Of a DNA stretch of 64,000 nt, positions 36,655-46,000 are shown piece by piece. This stretch comes from Fluviicola sp. GTDB taxonomy: Bacteria > Bacteroidota > Bacteroidia > Flavobacteriales_D > Crocinitomicaceae. The notes under the pieces were generated by a model. That model saw only the letters and a list, made by a program, of their open reading frames with translations. It searched no databases and was not told the origin of the DNA. The position numbers and the translations under genes are program-made. Positions within the stretch are counted from its first letter, which is position 1. The number at the start of each line of letters is the position of its first letter. Where the stretch lies: positions 124,001 to 188,000 of the forward strand of contig JAGOAZ010000005.1 of NCBI GenBank assembly GCA_017983675.1, in the 5' to 3' direction.

Positions 36655-37323
36655 ATGCGTTATTCATTTATCATTACAGCTGGAGGAATTGGAAAAAGGA
36701 TGGGTTCTACTCAACCAAAACAGTTTTTATGTATTGGCGGTCAACCGATTTTAATGCAAACGATTGCGCGTTTAGCAGCTTATGATGCAACGGCGCAATT
36801 AATCGTAACATTACCTGACACACATATAGCTGAATGGAAATCCTTGTGTGCGCAACACTCCTTTGCAATTCAGCATAAAATTATAGCTGGAGGTGTAGAA
36901 CGTTATCACTCAATAAAAAATGCATTAGCTATTTGCACAGGAAATGTTATTGGTGTTCATGATGGTGTCCGACCATTTGTTAGCAACGATTTATTAGACC
37001 GATTAACGCAAGCCGTAGAACAATACAAAGCAGTCATTCCTGTTATTTCTGTCAATGAATCACTTCGAAAAGTAGCAAATGACCAATCGAATAGTGCGGT
37101 TGAACGTTCGGACTTCCGAGTTGTTCAGACGCCACAGCTGTTTGAAGCATCTGTTCTTCGAGCTGCATACGAAATACCTTTTTCTCCTTCATTTACAGAT
37201 GACGCATCATTGGTGGAACAAATGGGCCATCCGATTCATTTGGTTGAAGGTACACAAGAAAACATTAAAATCACTCGTTCAGTTGATTTGGTGATAGCCG
37301 ATTATTATTTACAACAAAAATAA
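36655..37323 (+). CDS. ispD: 2-C-methyl-D-erythritol 4-phosphate cytidylyltransferase
   Basis: 222 residues from the ATG at 36655. A longer frame from 36610 begins inside a terminator hairpin and is rejected. Motifs: ITAGGIGKRMGSTQPKQFL (CTP-binding GxGxR...PKQ), GGVERYHSIKNAL, VIGVHDGVRPFV, RSDFRVVQTPQLF and DDASLVEQMG. It makes CDP-methylerythritol in the MEP isoprenoid pathway in the cytosol. It is 36 nt upstream of the DUF433/DUF5615 pair, which has its own promoter. Confidence 0.95.
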   Translation: MRYSFIITAGGIGKRMGSTQPKQFLCIGGQPILMQTIARLAAYDATAQLIVTLPDTHIAEWKSLCAQHSFAIQHKIIAGGVERYHSIKNALAICTGNVIGVHDGVRPFVSNDLLDRLTQAVEQYKAVIPVISVNESLRKVANDQSNSAVERSDFRVVQTPQLFEASVLRAAYEIPFSPSFTDDASLVEQMGHPIHLVEGTQENIKITRSVDLVIADYYLQQK

Positions 37324-37354
37324 TTTGTAGAATTAAAAAAACAACTTACTTTTG
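37324..37354 (+). promoter_or_regulatory. Promoter of the DUF433/DUF5615 pair: TTTG - 19 nt - TACTTTTG
   Basis: TTTG at 37324-37327 and an exact -7 box at 37347-37354 at canonical spacing. Only 5 nt separate the box from the ATG at 37360, so the mRNA would be leaderless or nearly so. Confidence 0.72.
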
Positions 37355-37359
37355 AATGT

Positions 37360-37581
37360 ATGAATATCCAAGATTATATAGAAATCAACAATGAAAAACG
37401 ATTTGGCTGTCCGATCATCAAAGGAAGTCGAATTGCAGTCGTTGATGTCTTGAATTGGTTAGCTAATGGGATGACGTATGAGGAAATCATCACCGATTTT
37501 CCAGAATTAACGAAACAACATATTGTAGCTTGTTTATTTTTTGCTGCTTCTAAAGAGGGGCATTTGGCGATTGCTTCATGA
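37360..37581 (+). CDS. DUF433 antitoxin-like protein
   Basis: 73-residue DUF433 protein. MNIQDYIEINNEKRFGCPIIKGSRIAVVDVL is the family core (xxGxPxIxGTRIxV), and WLANGMTYEEIITDFPELT is the helix-turn-helix-like part that links DUF433 to VapB-type antitoxins. It is the first gene of a pair; the downstream PIN-like gene overlaps by 4 nt (ATGA). Likely role: antitoxin and autorepressor of its own promoter. That role is family knowledge and was not shown here. Confidence 0.9.
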   Translation: MNIQDYIEINNEKRFGCPIIKGSRIAVVDVLNWLANGMTYEEIITDFPELTKQHIVACLFFAASKEGHLAIAS

Positions 37582-37913
37582 AGTTTTTAGTTGATCAGAA
37601 CATTTCTTTTAGAATCATCAAAGCACTTCAAACAACATTTGAAATTGAGCACATCAATGATTTAACCTTAAAAAATAAATCAGACAAAGAGATTTGGGAG
37701 TTTGCAAAAACAAATGAGTATTGTATCGTTACTTTTGATGGTGATTTTTATGATTTTTCTTTGGTTTGGGGTCATCCACCTAAAATTGTTTGGATTAGAA
37801 CCTATAATCAAACAACTAAAAATGTTGTTGCATTAATAACGAATCATCAGCAAGCAATCTATGATTTTTCTTTAAATAAAGAATTAGCTTGTTTAGAAAT
37901 CATCGACAAGTAA
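37578..37913 (+). CDS. DUF5615 PIN-like toxin
   Basis: 111 residues. It begins MKFLVDQNISFRIIKAL, with the first acidic residue of a PIN-like site (LVDxNIS), then NKSDKEIWEFAKTNEYCIVTFDGDFYDF (second Asp cluster D-x-D-x-Y) and PPKIVWIRTYNQTT. This is DUF5615/Mut7-C-like, the usual partner of DUF433. The expected activity is Mg-dependent RNA cleavage as in VapC. ATGA overlap with the antitoxin implies coupled translation with the toxin second. Confidence 0.9.
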   Translation: MKFLVDQNISFRIIKALQTTFEIEHINDLTLKNKSDKEIWEFAKTNEYCIVTFDGDFYDFSLVWGHPPKIVWIRTYNQTTKNVVALITNHQQAIYDFSLNKELACLEIIDK

Positions 37914-37918
37914 GACAC

Positions 37919-37948
37919 AAAAAAAGCCCGAATTTCTTCGAGCTTTCT
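37919..37948. terminator. Terminator between convergent toxin and desaturase genes
   Basis: AAAGC-C-CGAA (37923-37932) pairs with TTCG-A-GCTTT (37937-37946), one mismatch. The minus strand has a seven-T run directly after the stem, so it best serves the desaturase gene; the plus-strand tail is weaker. Confidence 0.72.
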
Positions 37949-37966
37949 AATTAATTATCGTTTAAT

Positions 37967-39049
37967 TTATGCTTTTCCTAAACGGTTCAGCATGCGCAAG
38001 TGATTGATTATTGCACCTCCAAATGTTCTGTGGTAATTGTAACTAACTCCGTATTCTTTTGCTGTTTCTTTGATGATTTTAGCAATTTTCGGGTAGTGAA
38101 TATGTGAAATATCTGGAAATAAATGGTGTTCAATTTGGTGGTTCAATCCACCAACAAACCAAGTAAACAAAGGATTCCAATTTGAAAAATTAGCTGTTGT
38201 CATCATTTGATGTCTTGCCCAACTTTCTTCTTCATTTTTGTTTTGGTAATTGTTTTTGGTCATGAATTCTGTTTCAGGCATTACATGAGCAGATTGAAAC
38301 ACAAACGCCAAGATAGTTCCACTAACAAAGTGCATAATAAAGAAACCAAGTAACCATTGCCAGATTGAAATATCCATTACTAATAATGGAATAACTCCGA
38401 TATACACGTAGTAAACCAATTTTGTGAATATTAGCTTAGAAATTTCTTTAGAAAACGTCGTGTTTTGTGATTTCAATAATCCGTTTTTACTAAAACGACG
38501 CAATTGATTGAAATCTTTGTTTGTCATCCACGAAAAGGTCATTAAACCATAGAAAAACCAGGCGTAAAATAGTTGAAAACGATGAATGGGTTTGCGTGGT
38601 GCATCTGGCGTAAAACGAAGTACTCCAATTGGATCAATATCCTCGTCCATGTCATGTACATTGGTAAATGAATGGTGTAAAACATTGTGTTGAATACGCC
38701 AGTTGGTGTTACAACCGCCCAAAACTTCTAATGAAAAACTCATGATTTGATTCAACCAATTGTATTTTGAAAAAGCTCCGTGATTGGCGTCATGCATGAT
38801 AGATAATCCAATTCCAGCCATTCCAACTCCCATGAAAATGGTCATTAATAACAACATTAAGTTGGAGTCAACTACTCCTAAAACCATTAAAAAATAAGGA
38901 ATAAAAAAGATAGAAAACATCACCGGTACTTTCAGTAAAATACGCCAGTTACCTGATTTGCGTATCTTATTTTGCTTGAAGTATTCTTCTACTCGTTGGG
39001 TAAGTTTTTTAGTGAATTCATCACTTCGTGTTAATCGAATATATTGCAT
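37967..39049 (-). CDS. Membrane fatty acid desaturase (acyl-lipid/acyl-CoA type)
   Basis: 360-residue integral membrane di-iron desaturase. Histidine boxes: HDANHG at residues 86-91, HNVLHH at 121-126, and HQIEHH near 302. The Gln in QxxHH of the third box is the mark of front-end and DesA-like enzymes. Membrane segments lie near 42-60, 65-85, 205-225 and 230-255. It introduces a double bond into fatty acyl chains using O2 and an electron donor (usually ferredoxin or cytochrome b5-like, none adjacent). Likely role: membrane fluidity control. It is a single gene with a terminator. Confidence 0.93.
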   Translation of the reverse strand: MQYIRLTRSDEFTKKLTQRVEEYFKQNKIRKSGNWRILLKVPVMFSIFFIPYFLMVLGVVDSNLMLLLMTIFMGVGMAGIGLSIMHDANHGAFSKYNWLNQIMSFSLEVLGGCNTNWRIQHNVLHHSFTNVHDMDEDIDPIGVLRFTPDAPRKPIHRFQLFYAWFFYGLMTFSWMTNKDFNQLRRFSKNGLLKSQNTTFSKEISKLIFTKLVYYVYIGVIPLLVMDISIWQWLLGFFIMHFVSGTILAFVFQSAHVMPETEFMTKNNYQNKNEEESWARHQMMTTANFSNWNPLFTWFVGGLNHQIEHHLFPDISHIHYPKIAKIIKETAKEYGVSYNYHRTFGGAIINHLRMLNRLGKA

Positions 39050-39179
39050 AGTGTCATTTGAACAATTAGTTGTTGAATTGCTCGCTGGTAAAGATACTTA
39101 ATTGTTTATAAATGATTCGTTAATACGCGCGAAATCTTTTGTATAAATTCAAGTTATAGTTAACAGTCAATTGTTTACA

Positions 39180-39743
39180 TTATTTTCCGTTCCAATTGGT
39201 CATCGTTAACTGTAAGCCAATTGTCGCAAAACTTTTTAGAAATTCTGTTGCTACAACAATGCGTTCATTCAGCGTTTCACGTTCTTCGGTCGACCATTCA
39301 CCTAATACATAATCGACTTGTTGCCCTTTGTGAAAATCATTTCCAACGCCAAAACGCAAACGGCAATATTCGGTCGAATTGATGGTTGCTTGAATGTCTT
39401 TTAAACCATTATGACCGCCATCAGATCCTTTTCCTTTCATGCGCAATTTTCCAAATGGCAAGGCCAAGTCGTCTGTCACAACCACCATGTTTTCTTTTAA
39501 AATCTTTTGTTGTTGCAAGTAATAGTTGACTGCTTTACCGGAAAGGTTCATGTAGGTTGTGGGTTTGACCAAAATCAAGGTGCGGCCTTTGAATTTTACT
39601 TCCGCTACATCTGCCACTTTTTGGGAAAGAAATGTTCCACCTAATTCACGCGCCAATTCTTCAAGGACTTTGAATCCGATATTGTGACGGGTTGCTTCGT
39701 ACTTTGCACCTGGGTTTCCTAATCCTACAAACAAGTATTTCAT
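39180..39743 (-). CDS. pth: Peptidyl-tRNA hydrolase
   Basis: 187 residues from the ATG at 39743. An upstream extension to 39791 crosses the -7 box and does not match the family. Motifs: MKYLFVGLGNPGAKYEATRHNIGF with catalytic His20, VKPTTYMNLSG, VVTDDLALPFGKLRMKGKGSDGGHNGLK and YCRLRFGVGNDFHKGQQVDYVLG. It recycles tRNA from dropped-off peptidyl-tRNA. It is divergent from kdsB with only 104 bp between starts. Confidence 0.96.
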   Translation of the reverse strand: MKYLFVGLGNPGAKYEATRHNIGFKVLEELARELGGTFLSQKVADVAEVKFKGRTLILVKPTTYMNLSGKAVNYYLQQQKILKENMVVVTDDLALPFGKLRMKGKGSDGGHNGLKDIQATINSTEYCRLRFGVGNDFHKGQQVDYVLGEWSTEERETLNERIVVATEFLKSFATIGLQLTMTNWNGK

Positions 39744-39747
39744 GCAA

Positions 39748-39755
39748 CAAAGATA
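39748..39755 (-). promoter_or_regulatory. -7 box for pth (TATCTTTG), nearly leaderless
   Basis: Exact TAnnTTTG on the minus strand, ending 4 nt before the ATG at 39743. No good -33 element. Confidence 0.5.
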
Positions 39756-39827
39756 AACCAATCGCAAAAATGCGCTACGAGTTTGGCGCAAAAATTCGAA
39801 TCACTTCTCAACAAGCAAATTTCGACT

Positions 39828-39835
39828 TATCTTTG
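39828..39835 (+). promoter_or_regulatory. -7 box for kdsB (TATCTTTG)
   Basis: Exact TAnnTTTG, 12 nt before the kdsB ATG at 39848, within the 104-bp divergent region shared with pth. Confidence 0.5.
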
Positions 39836-39847
39836 TTCAAAAAGATT

Positions 39848-40588
39848 ATGCGCATACTTGGTGTCATCCCTGCTCGTTTTGGTTCTTCCCGTTTTCCGGG
39901 GAAACCCTTGATTGATTTGAAAGGAAAAACGATGATTCAACGTGTGGTTGAAGGTGTAGCTCAATCCAGTTTGTTAACCGATTTTGTTGTTGCGACGGAT
40001 GATACGCGTATTTTTGATCACGTTTCTTCGCTTGGTGCACAGGTGATGATGACAGCCGAAACACATGAAACCGGTACAGACCGTTGTGCAGAAGTTGTTG
40101 CTAAGTTAGCAGATAAATTTGATGTCATTATCAATATTCAAGGTGACGAACCGTTGGTAGATGCACGCCAATTGGACCAATTATTAGCTGCGTTTACGGA
40201 TCCGAATGTTCAAATAGCAACACTTGCTTCACGTGCAATTACGATGGAAGAGATTCTGAATCCAAACCGGATCAAAGTGGTGGTCAATGCGCAACGTGAC
40301 GCACTTTATTTTTCGCGTAGTCCATTGCCCAATTTTACTAATGCGAAAGGAGACCCACAAGTGAATTACCCATTTTTAAGACACATTGGCCTGTATGCTT
40401 ATCGTTCGGAAACATTAGAAGCGATTAGTCAATTAGCACCAACAAACTTAGAAAAGATTGAATCGTTGGAACAATTGCGTTGGTTGTATAATGGCTATGC
40501 TATTCGCGTTATTGAAACAACGATAGAAACACCAAATATCGACACACCTGAAGACGTTGTGGCGGTATTGCAGCAGCTAAAAGATTAA
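39848..40588 (+). CDS. kdsB: 3-deoxy-manno-octulosonate cytidylyltransferase
   Basis: 246 residues from the ATG at 39848; the frame is open much further upstream, but that part covers the pth start and promoter. MRILGVIPARFGSSRFPGKPL is the signature N-terminus. VVATDDTRI, INIQGDEPLVD and HIGLYAYRSETL follow, as do EQLRWLYNGY and VDTPEDV-like IDTPEDVV. It activates Kdo as CMP-Kdo for the LPS inner core. The stop overlaps the convergent lspA stop by 4 nt. Confidence 0.95.
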   Translation: MRILGVIPARFGSSRFPGKPLIDLKGKTMIQRVVEGVAQSSLLTDFVVATDDTRIFDHVSSLGAQVMMTAETHETGTDRCAEVVAKLADKFDVIINIQGDEPLVDARQLDQLLAAFTDPNVQIATLASRAITMEEILNPNRIKVVVNAQRDALYFSRSPLPNFTNAKGDPQVNYPFLRHIGLYAYRSETLEAISQLAPTNLEKIESLEQLRWLYNGYAIRVIETTIETPNIDTPEDVVAVLQQLKD

Positions 40589-41316
40589 TTACTATCGGTA
40601 TTCGATTCGGGAGTTGTTTCTGCTGGTTCAATTATTTTGTCTTCTTTCTTTTTTTCTTTTGGAAAATAAGCACGTTGGCGTAAAATAATCAAGATAACGC
40701 CGCTACTAATTGCTGCATCTGCAATATTCCAAATTGCTGGGAAAATTTGATTATCGCTTGGGTGCATTGGGTTGTGGTTGTACCAAGGAACCCAGCTTGG
40801 CCATTCAGTAGTGAATTGGAACATATCCACAACATTTCCAAATAAGAACCCAGTATGTCGTGTTTCGATTTGTGTTTTTATGCCAAATAATTCACAATCA
40901 GCAAATTTACCTGAGCCGGGCAAATGATTAAACGCGTTGCACGGATCATACGGAAAAACGAAATCATAAAACATCGAGTCGATCAGATTTCCTGTTGCAC
41001 CAGCAAAGATCAACCCAATAGCGATTAATAATTCTGTTCGCACTCCTTTTTTCAGTAAGCGGAAGAAATAAATTCCGATACCAACAATCGCTACAACTCG
41101 AAAAACGCTAAGGCCTAATTTCGCCCAACTACTGGCGCCAAAAGTTGTTCCAAAAGCCATTCCTTGGTTTTCGATATAGTACAAACGAAACCATTCGCCG
41201 AAAACAGCTTTGCTTTCATCGGGCATGAAGGACGTTTTGATCCAAATTTTAATTCCTTGGTCGAGCAATAATACGCAAGCTACAAGTATACTTACGAGGA
41301 GTAGTTGTTTTTTCAA
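40585..41316 (-). CDS. lspA: Lipoprotein signal peptidase
   Basis: 243-residue inner-membrane aspartyl protease that removes prolipoprotein signal peptides. Motifs: VLLLDQGIKIWIK in helix 1, YIENQGMAFG, GATGNLIDSMFYDFV, and catalytic Asp164 (GNVVDMF) and Asp200 (NIADAAIS). The loop between GNLID and the catalytic Asp is enlarged (about residues 118-160, containing two Cys), and another 25-residue loop precedes the second Asp. The enzyme is therefore longer than the 160-170 residues of proteobacterial LspA, as in many Bacteroidota. It lies 6 nt downstream of the DksA-like gene, a conserved pair. It serves the many lipoproteins in this window. Confidence 0.95.
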   Translation of the reverse strand: MKKQLLLVSILVACVLLLDQGIKIWIKTSFMPDESKAVFGEWFRLYYIENQGMAFGTTFGASSWAKLGLSVFRVVAIVGIGIYFFRLLKKGVRTELLIAIGLIFAGATGNLIDSMFYDFVFPYDPCNAFNHLPGSGKFADCELFGIKTQIETRHTGFLFGNVVDMFQFTTEWPSWVPWYNHNPMHPSDNQIFPAIWNIADAAISSGVILIILRQRAYFPKEKKKEDKIIEPAETTPESNTDSN

Positions 41317-41322
41317 ATGCTA

Positions 41323-41700
41323 TTATTTTTGAAGGTTTTTCGCTTCAATGCTTAATGTTGCGTGAGGAACTAATTTCAAACGTTCTTTTTGAATTAATTT
41401 TCCTGTTACTCGGCAAATACCGTATGTTTTATTTTCAATGCGTTTCAATGCATTTTTCAAATTCTCGATAAATGATTCTTGACGTGCAGCTAATTGTGCA
41501 ACTTCTTCACGCGATAATGTTTCTGAACCGTCTTCCATCATGTTAAATGTACGGCCCGTATCGTCTGTACCATGATTATCATTCGATAACGATGCTTTCA
41601 ACATGTCGTAATCTTCGTGAGCTTCTTTCAATTTATTGTTGATCAATACTCTGAATTCTTCCAATTCTGCGTCTGAGTATCTTGTTTTATCTTGCGCCAT
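41323..41700 (-). CDS. TraR/DksA-family protein with degenerate zinc finger
   Basis: 125 residues. A long coiled-coil hairpin (residues 10-90, including EEVAQLAARQESFIENLKNALKRIENKTYG) and the DksA-like C-terminal block ICRVTGKLIQKERLKLVPHATL are visible. Only Cys96 of the four zinc-binding cysteines is kept; the other positions read Thr99, Leu116 and Glu119. The family binds the RNA polymerase secondary channel and modulates initiation, often with ppGpp. The loss of zinc ligands is common in Bacteroidota homologs. It is the first gene of an operon with lspA; -7 box at 41722. Confidence 0.9.
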   Translation of the reverse strand: MAQDKTRYSDAELEEFRVLINNKLKEAHEDYDMLKASLSNDNHGTDDTGRTFNMMEDGSETLSREEVAQLAARQESFIENLKNALKRIENKTYGICRVTGKLIQKERLKLVPHATLSIEAKNLQK

Positions 41701-41721
41701 ATTTACTAATTTGGTTCGTCA

Positions 41722-41729
41722 CAAAAATA
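41722..41729 (-). promoter_or_regulatory. -7 box for the dksA-like/lspA operon (TATTTTTG)
   Basis: Exact TAnnTTTG on the minus strand, 21 nt before the ATG at 41700. Confidence 0.5.
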
Positions 41730-41814
41730 ATCGAAAATTCAGACGACAGTACCACATTTACAATTTGCTAACAAATACTTATTCACAGCCTTACATTTAT
41801 TGTGGAAAAGCGTC

Positions 41815-42603
41815 TTAAGATCGGTTTGGATTAACCGTGTCTATCCATTGAGTCAATGCTATAAACTCTTCAACACCTAAGCGCTCGGGACGTAATTGCA
41901 GCATTTCATTTTCTGGATAATTAGCTGGCAACAAAGCTTTTATGGAGTTACGAATTGTTTTTCTTCGTTGGTTAAAGCTCATTTTCACAATTTGCTTGAA
42001 CAACTTTTCGTCACACGGCAATTTTTCACGTTCGTTACGTGTGCAACGAATCACACCCGACTTCACTTTTGGTGGCGGATCAAACACGTGTTCGTCAACG
42101 GTGAAACAGTATTCGATATCGTAATAAGCTTGCAATAAAACACTTAAAATACCATAGGTTTTCGTACCTGGTTTTTCAGCAACACGTTGTGCAACTTCGC
42201 GTTGAAACATGCCCATAATTTCGGGAATGTGGTCTTTGTATTCGATGCAACGAAAGAGAATTTGCGAAGAAATGTTGTAAGGGAAATTTCCAACTACCGC
42301 AAAAGGTCGATTCCCCACTAATTGAAGTGGATCGATTTTTAAAAAGTCACCGTGAACAATGCGTTCGCCTAATTGCGGATAATGTTCTTTTAAGTAACCG
42401 ATTGATTCGTCGTCAACATCTAAGGTCCACCATTCCGTGTTTTCTTTTTCCATTAAAAATTCGGTTAGTGCACCCATTCCAGGACCAATTTCTATGGCAA
42501 CTTCGCAGCCTTTGTGACTTTTGTATTGGTCGGCAATTTTTTTACAAATTCCCTTGTCTTTCAAGAAATGTTGTCCGAGGTGTTTTTTTGCTTTAACCTT
42601 CAT
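41815..42603 (-). CDS. rsmA: 16S rRNA (adenine1518-N6/adenine1519-N6)-dimethyltransferase
   Basis: 262 residues from the Met at 42603; starting five codons earlier is possible. MKVKAKKHLGQHFLKDK is the family N-terminus, EIGPGMGALTE the SAM-binding motif, GNFPYNISSQI the catalytic NxPY-type motif IV, and FDPPPKVKSGVI a KsgA-specific block. It dimethylates two adenines in helix 45 late in 30S assembly. It overlaps the upstream DUF4286 gene by 11 nt on the same strand. Confidence 0.95.
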   Translation of the reverse strand: MKVKAKKHLGQHFLKDKGICKKIADQYKSHKGCEVAIEIGPGMGALTEFLMEKENTEWWTLDVDDESIGYLKEHYPQLGERIVHGDFLKIDPLQLVGNRPFAVVGNFPYNISSQILFRCIEYKDHIPEIMGMFQREVAQRVAEKPGTKTYGILSVLLQAYYDIEYCFTVDEHVFDPPPKVKSGVIRCTRNEREKLPCDEKLFKQIVKMSFNQRRKTIRNSIKALLPANYPENEMLQLRPERLGVEEFIALTQWIDTVNPNRS

Positions 42604-42916
42604 GGGTGAAATGTTCAATTACGGATAAAGTACTTCTAAACGCAGCAAATTTACCGTTGAATTTAGCGCTGTGGTCTTTTTGTAATTCAGGAGCATGTTT
42701 TTCTTGGTACTCAGAAAGATGGTCTTGACTGTAGGCAATGTATGTCATTGCATAGGTACAAGCGCCCGGTTCCTCGTTGTCGATTTTTGACATACGACCT
42801 TCCAAAAAACAGCCCGTTGCAATTACTTGCGGAACATGTGAAGCACGCATCCAATCAACCCATTCGTTTTCAATTGCTGGGTCGATGCTTACGGTAACGT
42901 TGTAAATTACTTGCAT
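42593..42916 (-). CDS. DUF4286 family protein
   Basis: 107 residues, cytosolic, ferredoxin-like alpha/beta. MQVIYNVTVSIDPAIENEWVDWM, IATGCFLEGRMSKI, YAMTYIAYSQDHLSEYQ and APELQKDHSAKF are typical DUF4286. The function is unknown. It regularly precedes rsmA in Bacteroidota, and here they overlap by 11 nt, suggesting a role near ribosome maturation or simply shared expression. Confidence 0.9.
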   Translation of the reverse strand: MQVIYNVTVSIDPAIENEWVDWMRASHVPQVIATGCFLEGRMSKIDNEEPGACTYAMTYIAYSQDHLSEYQEKHAPELQKDHSAKFNGKFAAFRSTLSVIEHFTHEG

Positions 42917-42935
42917 AGTTGTAAATATCTGGAGA

Positions 42936-42943
42936 CAAAGATA
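42936..42943 (-). promoter_or_regulatory. -7 box for the DUF4286-rsmA operon (TATCTTTG)
   Basis: Exact TAnnTTTG on the minus strand, 19 nt before the ATG at 42916. Confidence 0.5.
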
Positions 42944-42987
42944 CGTTAAATTTGGTGGTCAGTGAGCAGGGAACTCATCACGAGGAA

Positions 42988-43020
42988 TAAAAAAAGAGGC
43001 CATCTTTTCAGACAGCCTCT
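42988..43020 (-). terminator. Terminator of the MopE-repeat protein gene
   Basis: Minus-strand AGAGGC (43015-43020) pairs with GCCTCT (42995-43000). Four more inner pairs (GTCT/AGAT, one G-U) flank a GAAA loop, and a seven-T run follows. It lies 25 bp after the stop codon at 43045. Confidence 0.85.
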
Positions 43021-43044
43021 CAATTTATAGTTGCTTTTTTCGTA

Positions 43045-46000
43045 TTAATTCTTAATCCAACGGATTGTTTTCACGACAGTTCCATTTGATAATTGAATCA
43101 AATAAGTTCCTGTTGCAAAAGCAGCTGTATTGAACGTTAATGAAGTAGTTGTTTGTGTAACAATCATAGCAGGGATTGCTTTTCCATCTATTCCAATAAA
43201 TGAATAAGTCAACCCAGTTAAATCGCCATTAAACGTCAATGAAACTTCATTCGTTCCAGGATTTGGTGCAACTGAGACACTTGCAAAAATAGCGTCTTCA
43301 ATTCCTAAGTTGCCATCAACACCATCACAATTTTCATCGATACCATTTCCGGTATTGTCCGTCGCATTTGGATTGATCGCAGGATTAGTATCGTCACAAT
43401 CTTCGTTGTTTGCAACATAGCCACTTGGAGGTGTACACGTTGAAATAGCATCAAATGGATCTCCGTAAGTGTCGTTATCGACATCGGCATAGTACAATGT
43501 TTCACCAGCATTTGGATCAGCATCAGCATCATCACAGTCGTTATCGTTTCCAACATAACCAGAAGGCTGTAAACAGTTTTGAGCAGTTAACGCTGGATTA
43601 CCCAATCCGTCATTATCTGAATCCATGTACCATGTGAAAGTTGTTAAACCTTCGTCGTTGCTACCGTTACAGTTATTATCGAAACCATCACAAACTTCAA
43701 CAGCATTTGGATGAGTTGCAGGATTTGTATCGTCGCAATCGGTATTGTTTGCAACATAACCTGTTGGAGCAATACAAGCAATCATTGTAACCGTTGCATC
43801 ACCATAGGTATCGTTATCCGCATCAGCGTAGAATGTAGTATTTGCACCACCAACTAAGGCATTTGTGTCGTCACAATCGGTGTTGTTTGTAACGTAACCA
43901 ACTGGAGTAGAACATGCTGCTTGTGAGACTGCTGCATTTCCGTAGCCATCTGCGTCAGCATCTTGGTAATACGTGATAGCAGCGCCGATCGTAGCGTTTG
44001 CGTCATTACAATCAACAGGAGCTAACGAAGAAATATAACCGTTTGGTTGCGTACAACTTGTTACTGTTGAACCAGTAGCACCAAAACCATCGTTGTCATT
44101 ATCTAATACCCAAGTTGCTCCAGGGAATTCAGTTGAATCCGCATCGTTACAATCGGTGTTATTTGTAACATATCCAACAGGAGGCACACAGTTTACAATA
44201 GTTGTTGTTGCATTTCCAAAACCGTCACCATCTATATCAGCATAGTAAGTTGTTGTCCCTAACTGATTGATGAATCCTTTTACAGAAACATTGTCGTGGC
44301 GGTAAGTTGCTGTAGTTGCCCCCATTGACGTAACAAAGAATTTAAATGTTATTGGTGCGTAAACAGTTGCAAAAGCGGCAGGAAGATTAATTACTTCGTT
44401 AATAAATGTATTTGGAGTAGGTGCTGTGATTGTGTAGAAATTAGTTGCAAAACCGTCCAAGCTAGAACGCAAATGGATAACCGCACCAGCACCAGAAGAA
44501 CTGACTCGGTGTGTAAATAACAATTGCGTTAAATTCATTCCGTAACAGGTATCAGGAACAATACTGAATCCATAATATTGTGTGGTATCAATTGTTGTAC
44601 TTGTATTCCACCCAGAATTATTCACATTCTCGTTAGAAGTACAAACTAAAGTAGATCCAGCAACCATGTAATTTGAAAAAGTTGCGTTTGCAGGCTGTGC
44701 GTTTACATTCAAAACGGATGTAGTACAGTTATTTCCATTGAATTCATATAATCCTAATGTCGCTGCAACAATGATCGAATCACTTCCATTACAGTTTTCA
44801 TCGATTCCATTGTTTGGAATATCTGTTGCTCCTGGGTAAACACTAGCGATACTATCTTTACAGTCCGTGCTATTGGATACATAACCTGTTGGTTGCGTAC
44901 AAGCTACTTGTGTAATGAGTGCATTTCCAAAACCATCGTTATCAAAGTCACGGTAGAACGTTTGTGCTACACCAATTGCAGCATTTGCGTCGTTACAATC
45001 GTTGGCATTGGTTACATAACCTGTTGGTTGTGCACAAACTGCTTGCGAAACCGCAGGATTACCCAAACCATCACCATCACTATCTTGGTAATACGTTACT
45101 GAAGTTGCCATTGTTAAGTTGATCGTAATAATACTATCGCAATTAGCTACGTTTGTAATGGTATCCATTTTGATACCGCTTGTCGTAAAAGTCGCTCCAC
45201 TTGGCGCTGTGTATGTGCCACAAGCTGTTGCAGCAATACTTGCTGTTGTAGCATTTTTTACTGTCAATGTCAAGTTGATGATACTATCACAACCTGCAGC
45301 ATTTGCGTTTGTCAATGTTTGTGTGTACGAACCAGAAGTTGCATACGTTTGTGCATTCAAGGTGTACGGCCCACAGTTTGAAACCGTTAAGTTGTTTGTG
45401 CTTGTACAACCGCCACTTGGCGTAACAGATGCCCAAGTTGTTCCAACACGTATTTCGTCGATTTGAATGTTTCCAGTACCTGCGGTTGCATTTCCATTTT
45501 GACGTAAAAATATTGACCCAAATGTTGCAAAAGCACTTGTGCCAGCACTATTACTTACAGTTGCCGTGGTTGGTTGAGCAGCTCCAGGGACAGGATTGAT
45601 AAATAAACTTGCTTGAATTGGTGCTTGCACAGCATCAAGTTTTACAACAATAAAGTAAGTTGTACCAACAGTTAAATCAGCAGAATAATTTGGAGTTGGC
45701 GAAGGTGTTCCTCCAGTAGTATTTTGAATGCCTAATTGGAAGGTTCCAGCGACTGTTCCAGTTTTAATAAAAACTCTTGGTGCAAAAATAGTAACGTTTG
45801 TTGGCCCTGACGTTGCAGCAAAACCTGTAAAATATTCCCCAGAAGTAGTTAAACCTGTAGTATTAGGTAAATTCAGTAAAAAAGAATAATATCCAGTTCC
45901 TGTAATAGTACTTCCTAAAGATAGATTAACATCTTCTGACTCACCTGCTTTAAAATCGGCTTTATTTCCAACGCTTGCTGCTAAACCTGCATAACTCAAC

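Noticed and set aside
45119-45466. Plus-strand 115-codon frame opposite the MopE-repeat gene
   Set aside because: Its Val/Ala-rich composition is the mirror of the repeat coding strand, and the gene opposite is clearly real.
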